In this document: in pieces, positions 1-6,769 of the stretch
Layout of the letters: each line of letters begins with the position of its first letter
How positions within the stretch are numbered: position 1 is the first letter of the stretch
Assembly (NCBI GenBank): GCA_016870675.1
Contig: VGAU01000022.1
Coordinates: 1-13,767, forward strand
Length of the DNA stretch: 13,767 nt
Direction: 5' to 3'
From: Actinomycetota bacterium
GTDB taxonomy: Bacteria; Actinomycetota; Humimicrobiia; Humimicrobiales; Humimicrobiaceae
Translations under genes and position numbers: made by a program
The notes under the pieces: generated by a model
The model's input: only the letters and a program-made list of their open reading frames with translations
Database searches by the model: none
What the model was told of the DNA's origin: nothing

Positions 1-115
1 CTTATATGCTTATTATTTAGGTTTTCTTTAGATATCTTTGCCACTTTTTTAATCTGTTATGTTTTTAATAATATACTATATACTAACTTTTTAAAAATAA
101 AGATTGAACATCAAT

Positions 116-139
116 TAATAGTAATAATTGTTACTATTA
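116..139. promoter_or_regulatory. Palindromic operator candidate (Fur-box-like)
   Basis: Nine-base arms TAATAGTAA and TTACTATTA form a perfect inverted repeat around a 6-base spacer. It sits just downstream of the -10 hexamer of the leftward promoter, over the expected start site, as a repressor site would. Read on the minus strand, positions 141-123 match the 19-base classical Fur-box consensus at 14 positions. AT richness inflates that score, so Fur binding is only suggested. Confidence 0.35.
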
Positions 140-145
140 TCAATT

Positions 146-174
146 AATATAAATAAAATAAGCTTAATAGTCAA
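146..174 (-). promoter_or_regulatory. Promoter-like signal reading out of the left edge
   Basis: On the minus strand TTGACT (174-169) is followed after 17 bases by TATATT (151-146), each one mismatch from the sigma-70 consensus. Transcription would start near position 139, inside the palindrome at 116-139, and run toward lower coordinates. The served gene would begin near or beyond position 1 with a leader of roughly 100 bases. In such AT-rich DNA the boxes alone are weak evidence. The correct spacing plus the adjacent palindrome make the call reasonable. Confidence 0.4.
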
Positions 175-373
175 GTATCGAGCCGCTTTTAGATACTTTT
201 TTAGGTGAGTCAACAGATTTTTGATATTAAAAACGATATATCATCAAATACATAAATGTAGTATAGCGGATATTGAAGGCTTTTCTCATTATAAGAAAAG
301 AACACCAATTTTTCTTATTTTACTAGTAATCTTTTAAACCCTTTAATTTATAAATTATATTATAGTGTGTATT

Positions 374-991
374 CTATAAATCGCTAACCTGGGGTATTCT
401 TTCTATCCCATAATTTGATGGAAATACTCCTGTAGGACAGATATCCATACATTCCATACAATCTTTACATTTCTTAAAATATGCTGACTCAGGTATGAAT
501 ACCACTTTTTTATTTATTCCCCTACCTACAAATCCAATGGCATTGTTTTTCTTTACCTCTTCACAGTATCTGACACAAAGGCCACAAAGTATGCAATAAT
601 TATATTCCTTTTTATACCTTGTTGCGACTAGTCCGAATTTTTTTGCCAGTCTCTTAATCTCGGAGTTAAAAGGGAACAATGCAATATAAAGTTCTACCAG
701 ATTCTTCCTTATCTGCTCTACTTTAGGGCTTTCAGTACGCACTATCAATCCCTCTTCCGCAGGAAAAGCACATGAGGCAACAATTTTTGACTTTCCTTTT
801 CTTTCTACTTCAACTATACATAATCTGCAAGCACCATGTGGTTTTATTTTTTCATGGTAACAGAGGGCAGGTATATGGATTCCCAGTTTTTTAGCTGCCT
901 GCATCAAAGTGTTTCCTTTATCTATTTGGACCTTTTTACCATCTATAACTATATTGATTTTTTTTTCATCTGTATTTATATTTTTATTCAT
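374..991 (-). CDS. NuoG/HoxU-like iron-sulfur subunit (2Fe-2S plus two 4Fe-4S)
   Basis: A 205-residue electron-transfer subunit, third gene of the diaphorase operon, expected to carry electrons between the flavin subunit and a catalytic partner in the cytoplasm. Residues 12-85 form a plant-type [2Fe-2S] domain with Cys 44, 55, 58 and 74. The C-terminal part carries two ferredoxin motifs, CxxCxxCxxxC at 133-143 and CxxCxxCxxxCP at 175-185. The His-Cys [4Fe-4S] site (HxxxCxxC...C) normally found between them in NuoG, HoxU and HydA is not visible at 90-130. I chose ATG at 991 because AGGAG lies 8 bases upstream. The GTG nine bases earlier would sit directly on that ribosome binding site. Neither a hydrogenase H-cluster domain nor a molybdopterin domain is attached, so the protein is a separate small subunit, as in HoxU-type systems. 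The exact complex is uncertain. Confidence 0.8.
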   Translation of the reverse strand: MNKNINTDEKKINIVIDGKKVQIDKGNTLMQAAKKLGIHIPALCYHEKIKPHGACRLCIVEVERKGKSKIVASCAFPAEEGLIVRTESPKVEQIRKNLVELYIALFPFNSEIKRLAKKFGLVATRYKKEYNYCILCGLCVRYCEEVKKNNAIGFVGRGINKKVVFIPESAYFKKCKDCMECMDICPTGVFPSNYGIERIPQVSDL

Positions 992-1064
992 AATCTTCAC
1001 TCCTGAAATTCTTATTTAATAAATTAAACGTGTTGTCCTGATCAACATATCAGTTAAATGGAAT

Positions 1065-3002
1065 TTAGGTAACTTCCATTCCATTTCTGACTTCTTTCTT
1101 TTCCGCAGTTACTTTTTCGGCAATACCAGTCCTCTTTACAATTGCACCATATTTTGATGGACAAACCTCAATACATGACCCACATTTGATACAAATATCA
1201 GTATTTATTTTATAAGGTTTCTTGTTTTCGCCTTCTATAGCGTTTACAGGACACACTTTGGCACAACTTCCGCAACAGGCACATTTTTCTTCATCGATCA
1301 TATAAGTCACTAGAGATTTACATACCTTTGCCGGGCACATATTGTAGTAGATATGAGCTTCATATTCTTCCTTAAAATATTTCAGGGTAGTTAGTACTAT
1401 GTTTGGAGCAGTAGCACCAAGAGCGCACATTGAAGCTTCTTTCATCATAATGGAAAGGTCGCCTAAAAGTTTTAAATCTTCCTCTTTTCCTTTACCATCC
1501 ATTATTCTTTCAAAGATATAAATCATTTGCCTTAGTCCTTCGCGGCATGGGACACATTTTCCACATGATTCATCAGCTAGAAACTTTAAGAAGTAATGAG
1601 CTACATTAACCATACAATTTGATTCATCCATGACAATCATGCCACCAGAGCCCATCATCGATCCAGCCTTATCCAGTTCATCGAAATCAACCGGAAGATC
1701 GATTAAATTATCAGGTATAACTCCACCTGAAGGTCCTCCTGTCTGTACTGCTTTAAACTTTCTTCCATCCTTTATTCCACCTCCAATTTTAAAGATAATA
1801 TCTCTTATGGATATTCCCATAGGTACTTCAACCAGTCCGGTGTTATTAACTTTACCAACCAGGGAGAAGATCTTTGTTCCCGGACTTTTCCTGGTACCAA
1901 TACCTGTAAACCAATCTGCCCCATTTTTAATAATATATGGCACATTTGCCCAGGTCTCAACATTGTTCAAGTTAGTTGGTTTTTCCCATAATCCACTAAC
2001 CGCAGTCCTTATATACTTCAGTCTGGGCTCACCTACAGTTCCTTCAATTGCAGCCATAAGTGCGCTAGATTCACCAGAAACAAAAGCTCCAGCACCTCTA
2101 TGAACCATAACATCAAAATTAAATCCAGAACCCAGGATATTATTGCCAAGAAGACCATATTCTCCGGCCTGTTCAATTGCAGTTTTTATATTTTTCACTG
2201 CCTGTGGATATTCCTGTCTGACATAGATATAACCCCGACTTGCTCCTATCGCATATGCTCCTATAATAAGTCCTTCCAGAACACTATGCGGATTTCCCTC
2301 CAGTATGGCCCTATCCATATAAGCACCAGGATCTCCTTCATCAGCATTAACCACTACATATTTCTGGTCCGAGGGAGTATTTTTCGTTGTCTCCCATTTT
2401 ATTCCTGCCGGGAAACCACCGCCTCCCCTTCCTCTAAGATTAGAATTTTTTACTTCTTTTAAGACTTCGTCTGAGGTCATCTCTTTAAGAGCCTTTGCTA
2501 GAGCTTGATACCCTCCGACCCTTATATAATCTTCAATACTCTCAGGGTCTATCTTTGAATTATTACTTAAAATGATTCTCTGCTGATACTTATAGAATGG
2601 AATTTCTGATTCATTCTCAATAGTATTTCCACTGCCATCATTGTAAAGCAGTGAAGTAACAATTCCTCCATTTAAAGTTTTTTCTACTATTTCAGGGATA
2701 TCTTTTTCAATGACTCCCAAATAACAGATCCCCTGAGGTTGTATTACTATAATAGGGCCCCTCTCACAGTATCCATGACATCCGGTTTTCTTTAAAATTA
2801 TTTTTTTTGCATATTTACTACTTCTTTTTTCTATTTCTTTTTGAAGGGTAGAAAAAAGATTTTCTGATGATAGGGCTTTACAACCTGTTCCCGAACAGAT
2901 GGAAATAATAATTTTATTCCCTAATTCTTTTTCAAGCTCTCGTGCCCTCTCCTTTAAAATTTCGAGTGAATCTATTATCTTTTTATTTGTTTTTATAGCC
3001 AT
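1065..3002 (-). CDS. NuoF/HydB-type NADH-oxidising flavoprotein subunit
   Basis: A 645-residue FMN/NAD(P)H-binding subunit of the NuoF/HoxF/HydB family, which exchanges electrons between NAD(H) and iron-sulfur clusters in multimeric hydrogenases, formate dehydrogenases or bifurcating complexes. Domains in order: an N-terminal thioredoxin-like [2Fe-2S] domain with Cys 36, 41, 75 and 79; the Complex I 51-kDa core from about 140, with the NADH/FMN glycine-rich loop GRGGGGFPAG (191-200); the [4Fe-4S] site with ESCGKCVPCREG (Cys 480, 483, 486) plus Cys 526; and a C-terminal pair of 4Fe-4S ferredoxin motifs (Cys 574/577/580/584 and 604/607/610/614). This extended architecture is typical of HydB-like anaerobic subunits and longer than plain NuoF (~430 residues). 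ATG at 3002 follows AGAGG by a few bases. It lies 65 bases after the NuoE-like gene and 73 bases before the next start, so co-transcription is likely. Whether it bifurcates electrons cannot be read from sequence. Confidence 0.93.
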   Translation of the reverse strand: MAIKTNKKIIDSLEILKERARELEKELGNKIIISICSGTGCKALSSENLFSTLQKEIEKRSSKYAKKIILKKTGCHGYCERGPIIVIQPQGICYLGVIEKDIPEIVEKTLNGGIVTSLLYNDGSGNTIENESEIPFYKYQQRIILSNNSKIDPESIEDYIRVGGYQALAKALKEMTSDEVLKEVKNSNLRGRGGGGFPAGIKWETTKNTPSDQKYVVVNADEGDPGAYMDRAILEGNPHSVLEGLIIGAYAIGASRGYIYVRQEYPQAVKNIKTAIEQAGEYGLLGNNILGSGFNFDVMVHRGAGAFVSGESSALMAAIEGTVGEPRLKYIRTAVSGLWEKPTNLNNVETWANVPYIIKNGADWFTGIGTRKSPGTKIFSLVGKVNNTGLVEVPMGISIRDIIFKIGGGIKDGRKFKAVQTGGPSGGVIPDNLIDLPVDFDELDKAGSMMGSGGMIVMDESNCMVNVAHYFLKFLADESCGKCVPCREGLRQMIYIFERIMDGKGKEEDLKLLGDLSIMMKEASMCALGATAPNIVLTTLKYFKEEYEAHIYYNMCPAKVCKSLVTYMIDEEKCACCGSCAKVCPVNAIEGENKKPYKINTDICIKCGSCIEVCPSKYGAIVKRTGIAEKVTAEKKEVRNGMEVT

Positions 3003-3067
3003 ATTTACCTCTTTTTAAAAATATTATTTTAAATTTATCTTATTCGTCACATCTATTTACCGTAAAA

Positions 3068-4045
3068 TCAATTAAACCTGCTAAAGATTTTCTTTAATTT
3101 TTTTGTAGAAGGATTAGTATAGTATTTATCATCTACCATCATAACTGGTCCTAGAGCACAGGCTCCCAGGCAATTAACAGTATCCAATGTGAATCTGTAA
3201 TCACTGGTGGTATCTCCTGGTTCAACTTCCAGAACATTTACAATCCTTTGTAGCAGATTCATAGCCCCTCTGACATAACAGGCAGTGCCCATACATACTA
3301 ATATATTATATTTACCCTGGGGTTCTAAATTAAAATACTTGTAAAATGATGCAATATTATAGATATTAGTCAATGGTATTTCCAGTTTATCGCTTATATA
3401 AAACAAGACATGTTTTGGAAGCCAATTACATTCTTTCTGGGTATCTAGTAGCATTTGGATAAGACTGCTTCTGTTATAACTATGGTTTTTTATAATCTCG
3501 TCAATTTTTGCCAGGTCCTTAATCATATCTTCCAATGTTATCTCCTTTTCTCTTTTTAATTTATTTAAATCCTTTAGCCATATGGACATCTGTCTTTCGA
3601 GATTTTTTATTCTCTCAGCATCTTTAAAATTTTCATAATTACTACCCATATTGGAAAACGATAATAAATTATAGTCATCCTGTGAGTTAGTTTTATGAAT
3701 TTTCCTTACACTAAAATTATCCTGTTTCGTATCTTGAAAGTTTCTATAGGTTTTTGAAGTTCCAATATTATTAAGTCTATATCTAGATTTAATGTCTTCA
3801 ATATTAGATTTACCTATCAGGCCTATTCTCTCCATTAATTTTATAGTCCTGTAAACTGTAGCAATTCCGATTCCCGGATATTTAATACAAACCAGGGAAT
3901 GTAATTCTTCCACATTATATTCTCCCGGATTCTCGATAAAAGTATATAGAATAGCTTTTCTGGTTTCAGTAAACCTAAATCCACTAACCTTGATTTTATC
4001 CTTCCAGAAATTTATACTACTCTTTTTACTATTTATGCTAAGCAA
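3068..4045 (-). CDS. Fur-type DNA-binding domain fused to NuoE-type [2Fe-2S] subunit
   Basis: A 325-residue fusion, first gene of the diaphorase operon. Residues ~12-92 match the Fur-family winged helix: the FRFTETRKAIL helix, the VEELH segment, and recognition helix IGIATVYRTIKLMERIGLI. The Fur dimerisation/metal domain, with its His-rich motif and CxxC pairs, is absent. Residues ~93-140 are a polar Ser/Asn-rich linker, and 141-170 a charged, probably coiled-coil helix. Residues ~175-325 are a full NuoE (24-kDa, thioredoxin-like) domain with [2Fe-2S] ligands Cys 251, 256, 292 and 296. NuoE normally hands electrons on from the NuoF flavin site. Here it may also report redox or cluster state to the DNA-binding domain, which is inference. 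The start is TTG at 4045: an in-frame TGA lies upstream with no ATG between, and no other early start exists. No clear ribosome binding site precedes it. Both halves are in one uninterrupted frame. Confidence 0.9.
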   Translation of the reverse strand: MLSINSKKSSINFWKDKIKVSGFRFTETRKAILYTFIENPGEYNVEELHSLVCIKYPGIGIATVYRTIKLMERIGLIGKSNIEDIKSRYRLNNIGTSKTYRNFQDTKQDNFSVRKIHKTNSQDDYNLLSFSNMGSNYENFKDAERIKNLERQMSIWLKDLNKLKREKEITLEDMIKDLAKIDEIIKNHSYNRSSLIQMLLDTQKECNWLPKHVLFYISDKLEIPLTNIYNIASFYKYFNLEPQGKYNILVCMGTACYVRGAMNLLQRIVNVLEVEPGDTTSDYRFTLDTVNCLGACALGPVMMVDDKYYTNPSTKKLKKIFSRFN

Positions 4046-4052
4046 TCTTATT

Positions 4053-4080
4053 GATAATGATAATGATAATGAGTATCATT
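4053..4080 (-). promoter_or_regulatory. Fur-box-like operator of the diaphorase operon
   Basis: On the plus strand GATAAT is repeated three times in tandem (4053-4058, 4059-4064, 4065-4070) and followed by the opposing half GAGTATCATT (4071-4080). Positions 4059-4077 agree with the 19-base classical Fur box at 17 positions. The 7-1-7 core TGATAAT-N-AGTATCA (4064-4078) differs from the perfect inverted repeat at one base. The site touches the -10 hexamer (4078-4083) and covers the expected start of transcription, the usual place for a repressor. Candidate binders are the Fur domain encoded by the first gene itself (autoregulation) or a separate classical Fur protein. Confidence 0.8.
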
Positions 4081-4105
4081 ATATTAATAATAATAATTTT
4101 GTCAA
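4078..4105 (-). promoter_or_regulatory. Consensus sigma-70 promoter of the diaphorase operon
   Basis: On the minus strand a perfect TTGACA (4105-4100) and a perfect TATAAT (4083-4078) are separated by 16 bases, made largely of ATT repeats. Transcription should start near 4071, giving a leader of only about 25 bases before the TTG codon at 4045. Both hexamers being perfect points to a strong promoter that would need the overlapping operator to be held in check. Confidence 0.8.
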
Positions 4106-4185
4106 TAACTTTTAATTTTATTCTCTCTTTTAATATATTCTCTATTAACGTATTATCAATAATGAAAAATGTGGGTCGGTTATTC

Positions 4186-4213
4186 ATACAAAAATAATTA
4201 CATATTTTTGTAT
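4186..4213. promoter_or_regulatory. Perfect inverted repeat, operator candidate
   Basis: Ten-base arms ATACAAAAAT (4186-4195) and ATTTTTGTAT (4204-4213) are exact reverse complements around an 8-base spacer. The right arm overlaps a perfect TATAAT (4211-4216), a plausible -10 box for the small gene starting at 4250. A good -35 box at the correct distance is not seen, so the promoter may need an activator. The binding protein is unknown. The repeat is unlike the Fur-box-like site nearby. Confidence 0.5.
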
Positions 4214-4249
4214 AATCATTTTATATAAAAATTAATCAAGGAAAGAAAG

Positions 4250-4435
4250 ATGAGTAAATTAATTGAATACCTAAATACTCAGAGGTTTATAGTTATGAGT
4301 GAATTAAAATTTAAAGATATCTGCACCAAGCCAGATATTTTTCATTGTGATTTTACTTATAAGACAGTCAATTGTATATTTGATTCTCTTGAAAAAATAG
4401 CTGAAGAAATAGAGAAGCTTAAATCTAAAGATTAG
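4250..4435 (+). CDS. Small protein of unknown function (61 residues)
   Basis: I do not recognise this family. The protein is short and soluble, with three cysteines (residues 25, 34 and 42) and a charged C-terminal helix rich in Glu and Lys (about 45-61). No membrane segment or signal peptide is visible. It begins with ATG preceded by AAGGAAAG at close range, and a perfect inverted repeat with a TATAAT hexamer lies about 35 bases upstream; both favour a real gene. It stands alone, divergent from the Fur-NuoE operon and 211 bases ahead of moeA. Length and lack of homology keep confidence moderate. Confidence 0.5.
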   Translation: MSKLIEYLNTQRFIVMSELKFKDICTKPDIFHCDFTYKTVNCIFDSLEKIAEEIEKLKSKD

Positions 4436-4539
4436 GAGATAAATGATTTTCTAAGACCAAAAAATCCTCTTTGTATAAATCCCAATTTTTTTAGTACATT
4501 TATAGCTTCTAAGCCTGATATTCTTTTTAGCTTAGACAC
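4432..4539 (-). pseudogene. HicA-like toxin remnant
   Basis: A 35-codon minus-strand frame starts with GTG (4539) preceded by GAGG five bases upstream, and stops at 4432. Residues 2-22 read SKLKRISGLEAINVLKKLGF, which resembles the N-terminal half of HicA/YcfA mRNA interferases (K-ISG-E-I-VL-KLGF). The part that should follow, with the catalytic GSH motif and rest of the dsRBD-like fold, is replaced by a short unrelated tail (QRGFFGLRKSFIS), so the toxin would be inactive. No HicB partner is seen. It overlaps the last bases of the 61-residue gene on the other strand. The call rests on motif resemblance judged by eye. Confidence 0.45.
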
Positions 4540-4575
4540 CGAGACCTCAAAAGTGGTTAAAATAGATCTAGTTAC

Positions 4576-4604
4576 TTTACATGTTTATTTTAAAATAATA
4601 ATAT
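4576..4604 (+). promoter_or_regulatory. Probable promoter of the W/Mo cofactor cluster
   Basis: TTTACA (4576-4581, one mismatch from consensus) is followed after 17 bases by TAATAT (4599-4604, two mismatches). A start near 4611 would leave a leader of about 36 bases, with ribosome site GGAGA at 4637-4641. The spacer contains the AT-only palindrome TTATTTTAAAATAA (4585-4598), which could be an operator or chance. No recognisable ModE site or Moco riboswitch is visible upstream of moeA. Confidence 0.35.
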
Positions 4605-4646
4605 TAATGTCTATAAATAATATACCCACTATATCTGGAGAAAATT

Positions 4647-5852
4647 ATGCTTTCTGTAAAAGAAGCTCAAAATAAAGTACTTGAATGCAGTATAAGAATT
4701 AAAGCTGTAAAAGTTCCTTTACTTGATAGCCTAGACCTGATACTGGCAGAAGATGTAATCTCAAAGGATGATATACCAGTCTATAATAATTCTGCTATGG
4801 ATGGATATGCAGTAAGAACAGAAGAAATAAAAGGAGCAAATAGGAGCTACCCTGTAAGATTAATATTGCTGGCTGAGGATATACCTGCTGGTAAAGTGCC
4901 AACTGTAAAGGTTAATCCTGGTTATTGCATGCCCATTATGACCGGTGCCCCTATTCCAGAAAATTGTAATGCTGTGGTGATGAAAGAGGATACAGAAAAG
5001 GATGGAGAGAGTATCCTGGTTTTTAAGGAATGTGCGGAGGGAGAAAATATAAGATACAGAGGGGAAGATATAAAAAAAGGAGATAAAGTCTTAAGGAAAG
5101 GGAAAAAGATTTTTCCTGCAGATATAGGAGTTATAGCTTCATTGGGTGAGAGCGAAGTGCTTGTTTACCATCCTCCTGTAGTAGGAATAATATCAACTGG
5201 AGATGAGCTTCTGGAGATAGATAAAGAATTAGAGATAGGTAAAGTGAGGGATAGCAACAGTTATTCTTTATCTGCTCAATTGAAGGAAATAGGCATAAAG
5301 TATATCAGGTATGGTATAGTTAAAGATGAGAAAAAAATCTTAGAGGAAAAGATACGAGAGGCTTTATCGGAGTGTGATATTCTGCTTATAAGTGGAGGGG
5401 TTTCTGTTGGTGATTATGATTTTGTAAAGGAAATCCTGATTGGCATTGGAGCAGAGTTGATATTCTGGAGGGTAAACCAGAAACCAGGAAAACCACTGGT
5501 TTTCCTGAAATATAAGGATGGATTTATATTCGGATTGCCGGGAAATCCTGTATCGGTTATGGTCTGTTTTGAAATGTATGTAAGACCATTGATCAAGAAG
5601 ATAATTGGAGATGATAATCTGTTCAGACCTTCAGTAAGAGCCAGAGCTTATCATGATTTTAAGAATAAAAGAGGCAGAACTAATTTTGTCAGGGTGATGC
5701 TTGAGAAAAAAGATAACGAGTATTTTTTCAAATCTACGGGTATGCAGGGATCAGGCATACTAACCTCTATGGCAAAAGCTGATGGTATTGCAGTTTTTCC
5801 AGAGGATGCCGGCGATATAAAAAAAGATAGCGAAATTGAAGTTTTTGCTTGA
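4647..5852 (+). CDS. moeA: Molybdopterin molybdenum-/tungstentransferase MoeA
   Basis: A 401-residue cytoplasmic enzyme of the MoeA family, which inserts molybdate or tungstate into adenylylated molybdopterin in the last common step of cofactor synthesis. Near the N terminus is NNSAMDGYA (47-55). The central MPT-binding domain carries GIISTGDEL (180-188), ISGGVSVGDYDF (248-259) and FGLPGNPVS (295-303). The C-terminal beta-barrel domain IV runs from about 325 to the end. Length is normal. ATG at 4647 is preceded by GGAGA at 4637-4641. It is the first gene of a same-strand cluster, 63 bases before tupA. That neighbour, a tungstate transporter, suggests the inserted metal may be tungsten, since MoeA sequence alone does not tell the metals apart with confidence. 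Confidence 0.95.
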   Translation: MLSVKEAQNKVLECSIRIKAVKVPLLDSLDLILAEDVISKDDIPVYNNSAMDGYAVRTEEIKGANRSYPVRLILLAEDIPAGKVPTVKVNPGYCMPIMTGAPIPENCNAVVMKEDTEKDGESILVFKECAEGENIRYRGEDIKKGDKVLRKGKKIFPADIGVIASLGESEVLVYHPPVVGIISTGDELLEIDKELEIGKVRDSNSYSLSAQLKEIGIKYIRYGIVKDEKKILEEKIREALSECDILLISGGVSVGDYDFVKEILIGIGAELIFWRVNQKPGKPLVFLKYKDGFIFGLPGNPVSVMVCFEMYVRPLIKKIIGDDNLFRPSVRARAYHDFKNKRGRTNFVRVMLEKKDNEYFFKSTGMQGSGILTSMAKADGIAVFPEDAGDIKKDSEIEVFA

Positions 5853-5915
5853 AGAGTAGATAAAATCAAAAGGAAATCGACCAATAATGAAAACATATAA
5901 ATGAATTAAGCAGAA

Positions 5916-6767
5916 ATGAGTAAATTTAGATTTTTAAAGATTTTTTTATTTTTCATGCTATCTGTAATTATAATTACTACTTCAGTTTTTGCATTTTCTT
6001 GTAAAAAAAAGGTGAAAAACACTGAAATTATTCTGGCAACCACTACCAGCACTTACGACAGCGGTCTTCTGGATGAGTTAATCCCTGTTTTTGAGGAGGA
6101 AACCACCTATAAAGTAAAACCTATAGCTGTTGGTACAGGAGAAGCAATTGCTATGGGAGAAAGAGGAGAGGCAGACGTTATACTGGTACACTCTAGAGAA
6201 GAAGAAGACAGGTTTGTTGAAGAAGGTTATGGAACTGAAAGAAGAGATGTTATGCATAATGACTTTGTGATAATAGGACCGGAAGATGATCATTCAGATA
6301 TCAGTGGACTTACAGCAGTGGAAGCTTACATAACTATTTCTGCAAATGAGGCTTCGTTTGTTTCAAGAGGAGATGATTCCGGCACCAATAAGAAAGAAAT
6401 AGAAATCTGGGAAGAAACCGGGACTACCCCCCAGGGTGACTGGTATATAGAAAGTGGTCAGGGAATGGGAGAAACGCTGAGGATCGCTGATGAAAAACAG
6501 GCTTACACTATGACTGATAGAGGAACTTATCTGGCGCAGCAGAATAATCTGAGCCTGGTTGTTTTAGTGGAGGGGGATGAGATACTCTTCAATCCTTATA
6601 GAGTAATTCCTGTAAATCCGGAAAAACATAAGGATATTAATATAAATTATGAGGGAGCCCAAGCTTTTGTGGAATTTATAACCGGAGAAAAGGGCCAGGC
6701 TATTATCAAAGAATTTGGTGTAGCGGAATATGGTCAGCCGTTATTTTATCCTGATGTGATTAAATAA
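5916..6767 (+). CDS. tupA: Tungstate ABC transporter substrate-binding lipoprotein TupA
   Basis: A 283-residue extracytoplasmic solute-binding protein that captures tungstate for the TupBC permease. A hydrophobic signal segment (about 9-26) ends at Cys 29 in the context VFAFSC, a somewhat atypical lipobox suggesting a membrane-anchored lipoprotein. Family signatures are clear: ATTTSTYDSGLLDEL (41-55), VGTGEAIAMGERGEADVILV (72-91), HNDFVIIGP (114-122) and SRGDDSGTNKKE (150-161), which carry the oxyanion-binding Thr/Ser/Arg/Asp positions of TupA-type proteins. ModA and WtpA proteins have different signatures. ATG at 5916 has only a poor ribosome site. tupB starts two bases after the stop, so the two are surely co-expressed. 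Confidence 0.93.
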   Translation: MSKFRFLKIFLFFMLSVIIITTSVFAFSCKKKVKNTEIILATTTSTYDSGLLDELIPVFEEETTYKVKPIAVGTGEAIAMGERGEADVILVHSREEEDRFVEEGYGTERRDVMHNDFVIIGPEDDHSDISGLTAVEAYITISANEASFVSRGDDSGTNKKEIEIWEETGTTPQGDWYIESGQGMGETLRIADEKQAYTMTDRGTYLAQQNNLSLVVLVEGDEILFNPYRVIPVNPEKHKDININYEGAQAFVEFITGEKGQAIIKEFGVAEYGQPLFYPDVIK

Positions 6768-6769
6768 TT

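Larger units (their letters stand above)
1..373. other. Gene-free AT-rich stretch with outward promoter and palindrome
   Basis: No full gene is visible on either strand. It lies downstream of the minus-strand diaphorase operon. It contains a promoter-like signal pointing left (146-174), a palindrome next to it (116-139), a 10-bp direct repeat TCAATTAATA (111-120 and 140-149), and an AT-only inverted repeat ATAAGAAAA/TTTTCTTAT (291-318) that could weakly end the operon but has no GC stem or T tract. On the minus strand a frame opens at GTG 44-42 and runs off the left edge (begins MAKISKENLNN). It lacks a ribosome binding site, so it is only a candidate start of the next gene. Confidence 0.5.

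Noticed and set aside
1..44. Start of a gene at GTG 44 on the minus strand
   Set aside because: Only about 14 codons are visible with no ribosome site; mentioned as a possibility but not called.
291..318. Inverted repeat ATAAGAAAA/TTTTCTTAT as operon terminator
   Set aside because: The stem is almost only A-T pairs and no T tract follows on the minus strand, so it does not qualify as an intrinsic terminator.
1630..2103. 157-residue plus-strand open frame, followed by another at 2100-2462
   Set aside because: Both lie wholly antisense to the NuoF/HydB-type gene, are rich in Pro, Ile and Ser as expected of the complementary strand, and have no recognisable motif.
4436..4646. Moco/Tuco riboswitch in front of moeA
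   Set aside because: I could not find the conserved paired core or a GNRA-type stem arrangement; the stretch is better explained by the HicA-like remnant and a plain promoter.
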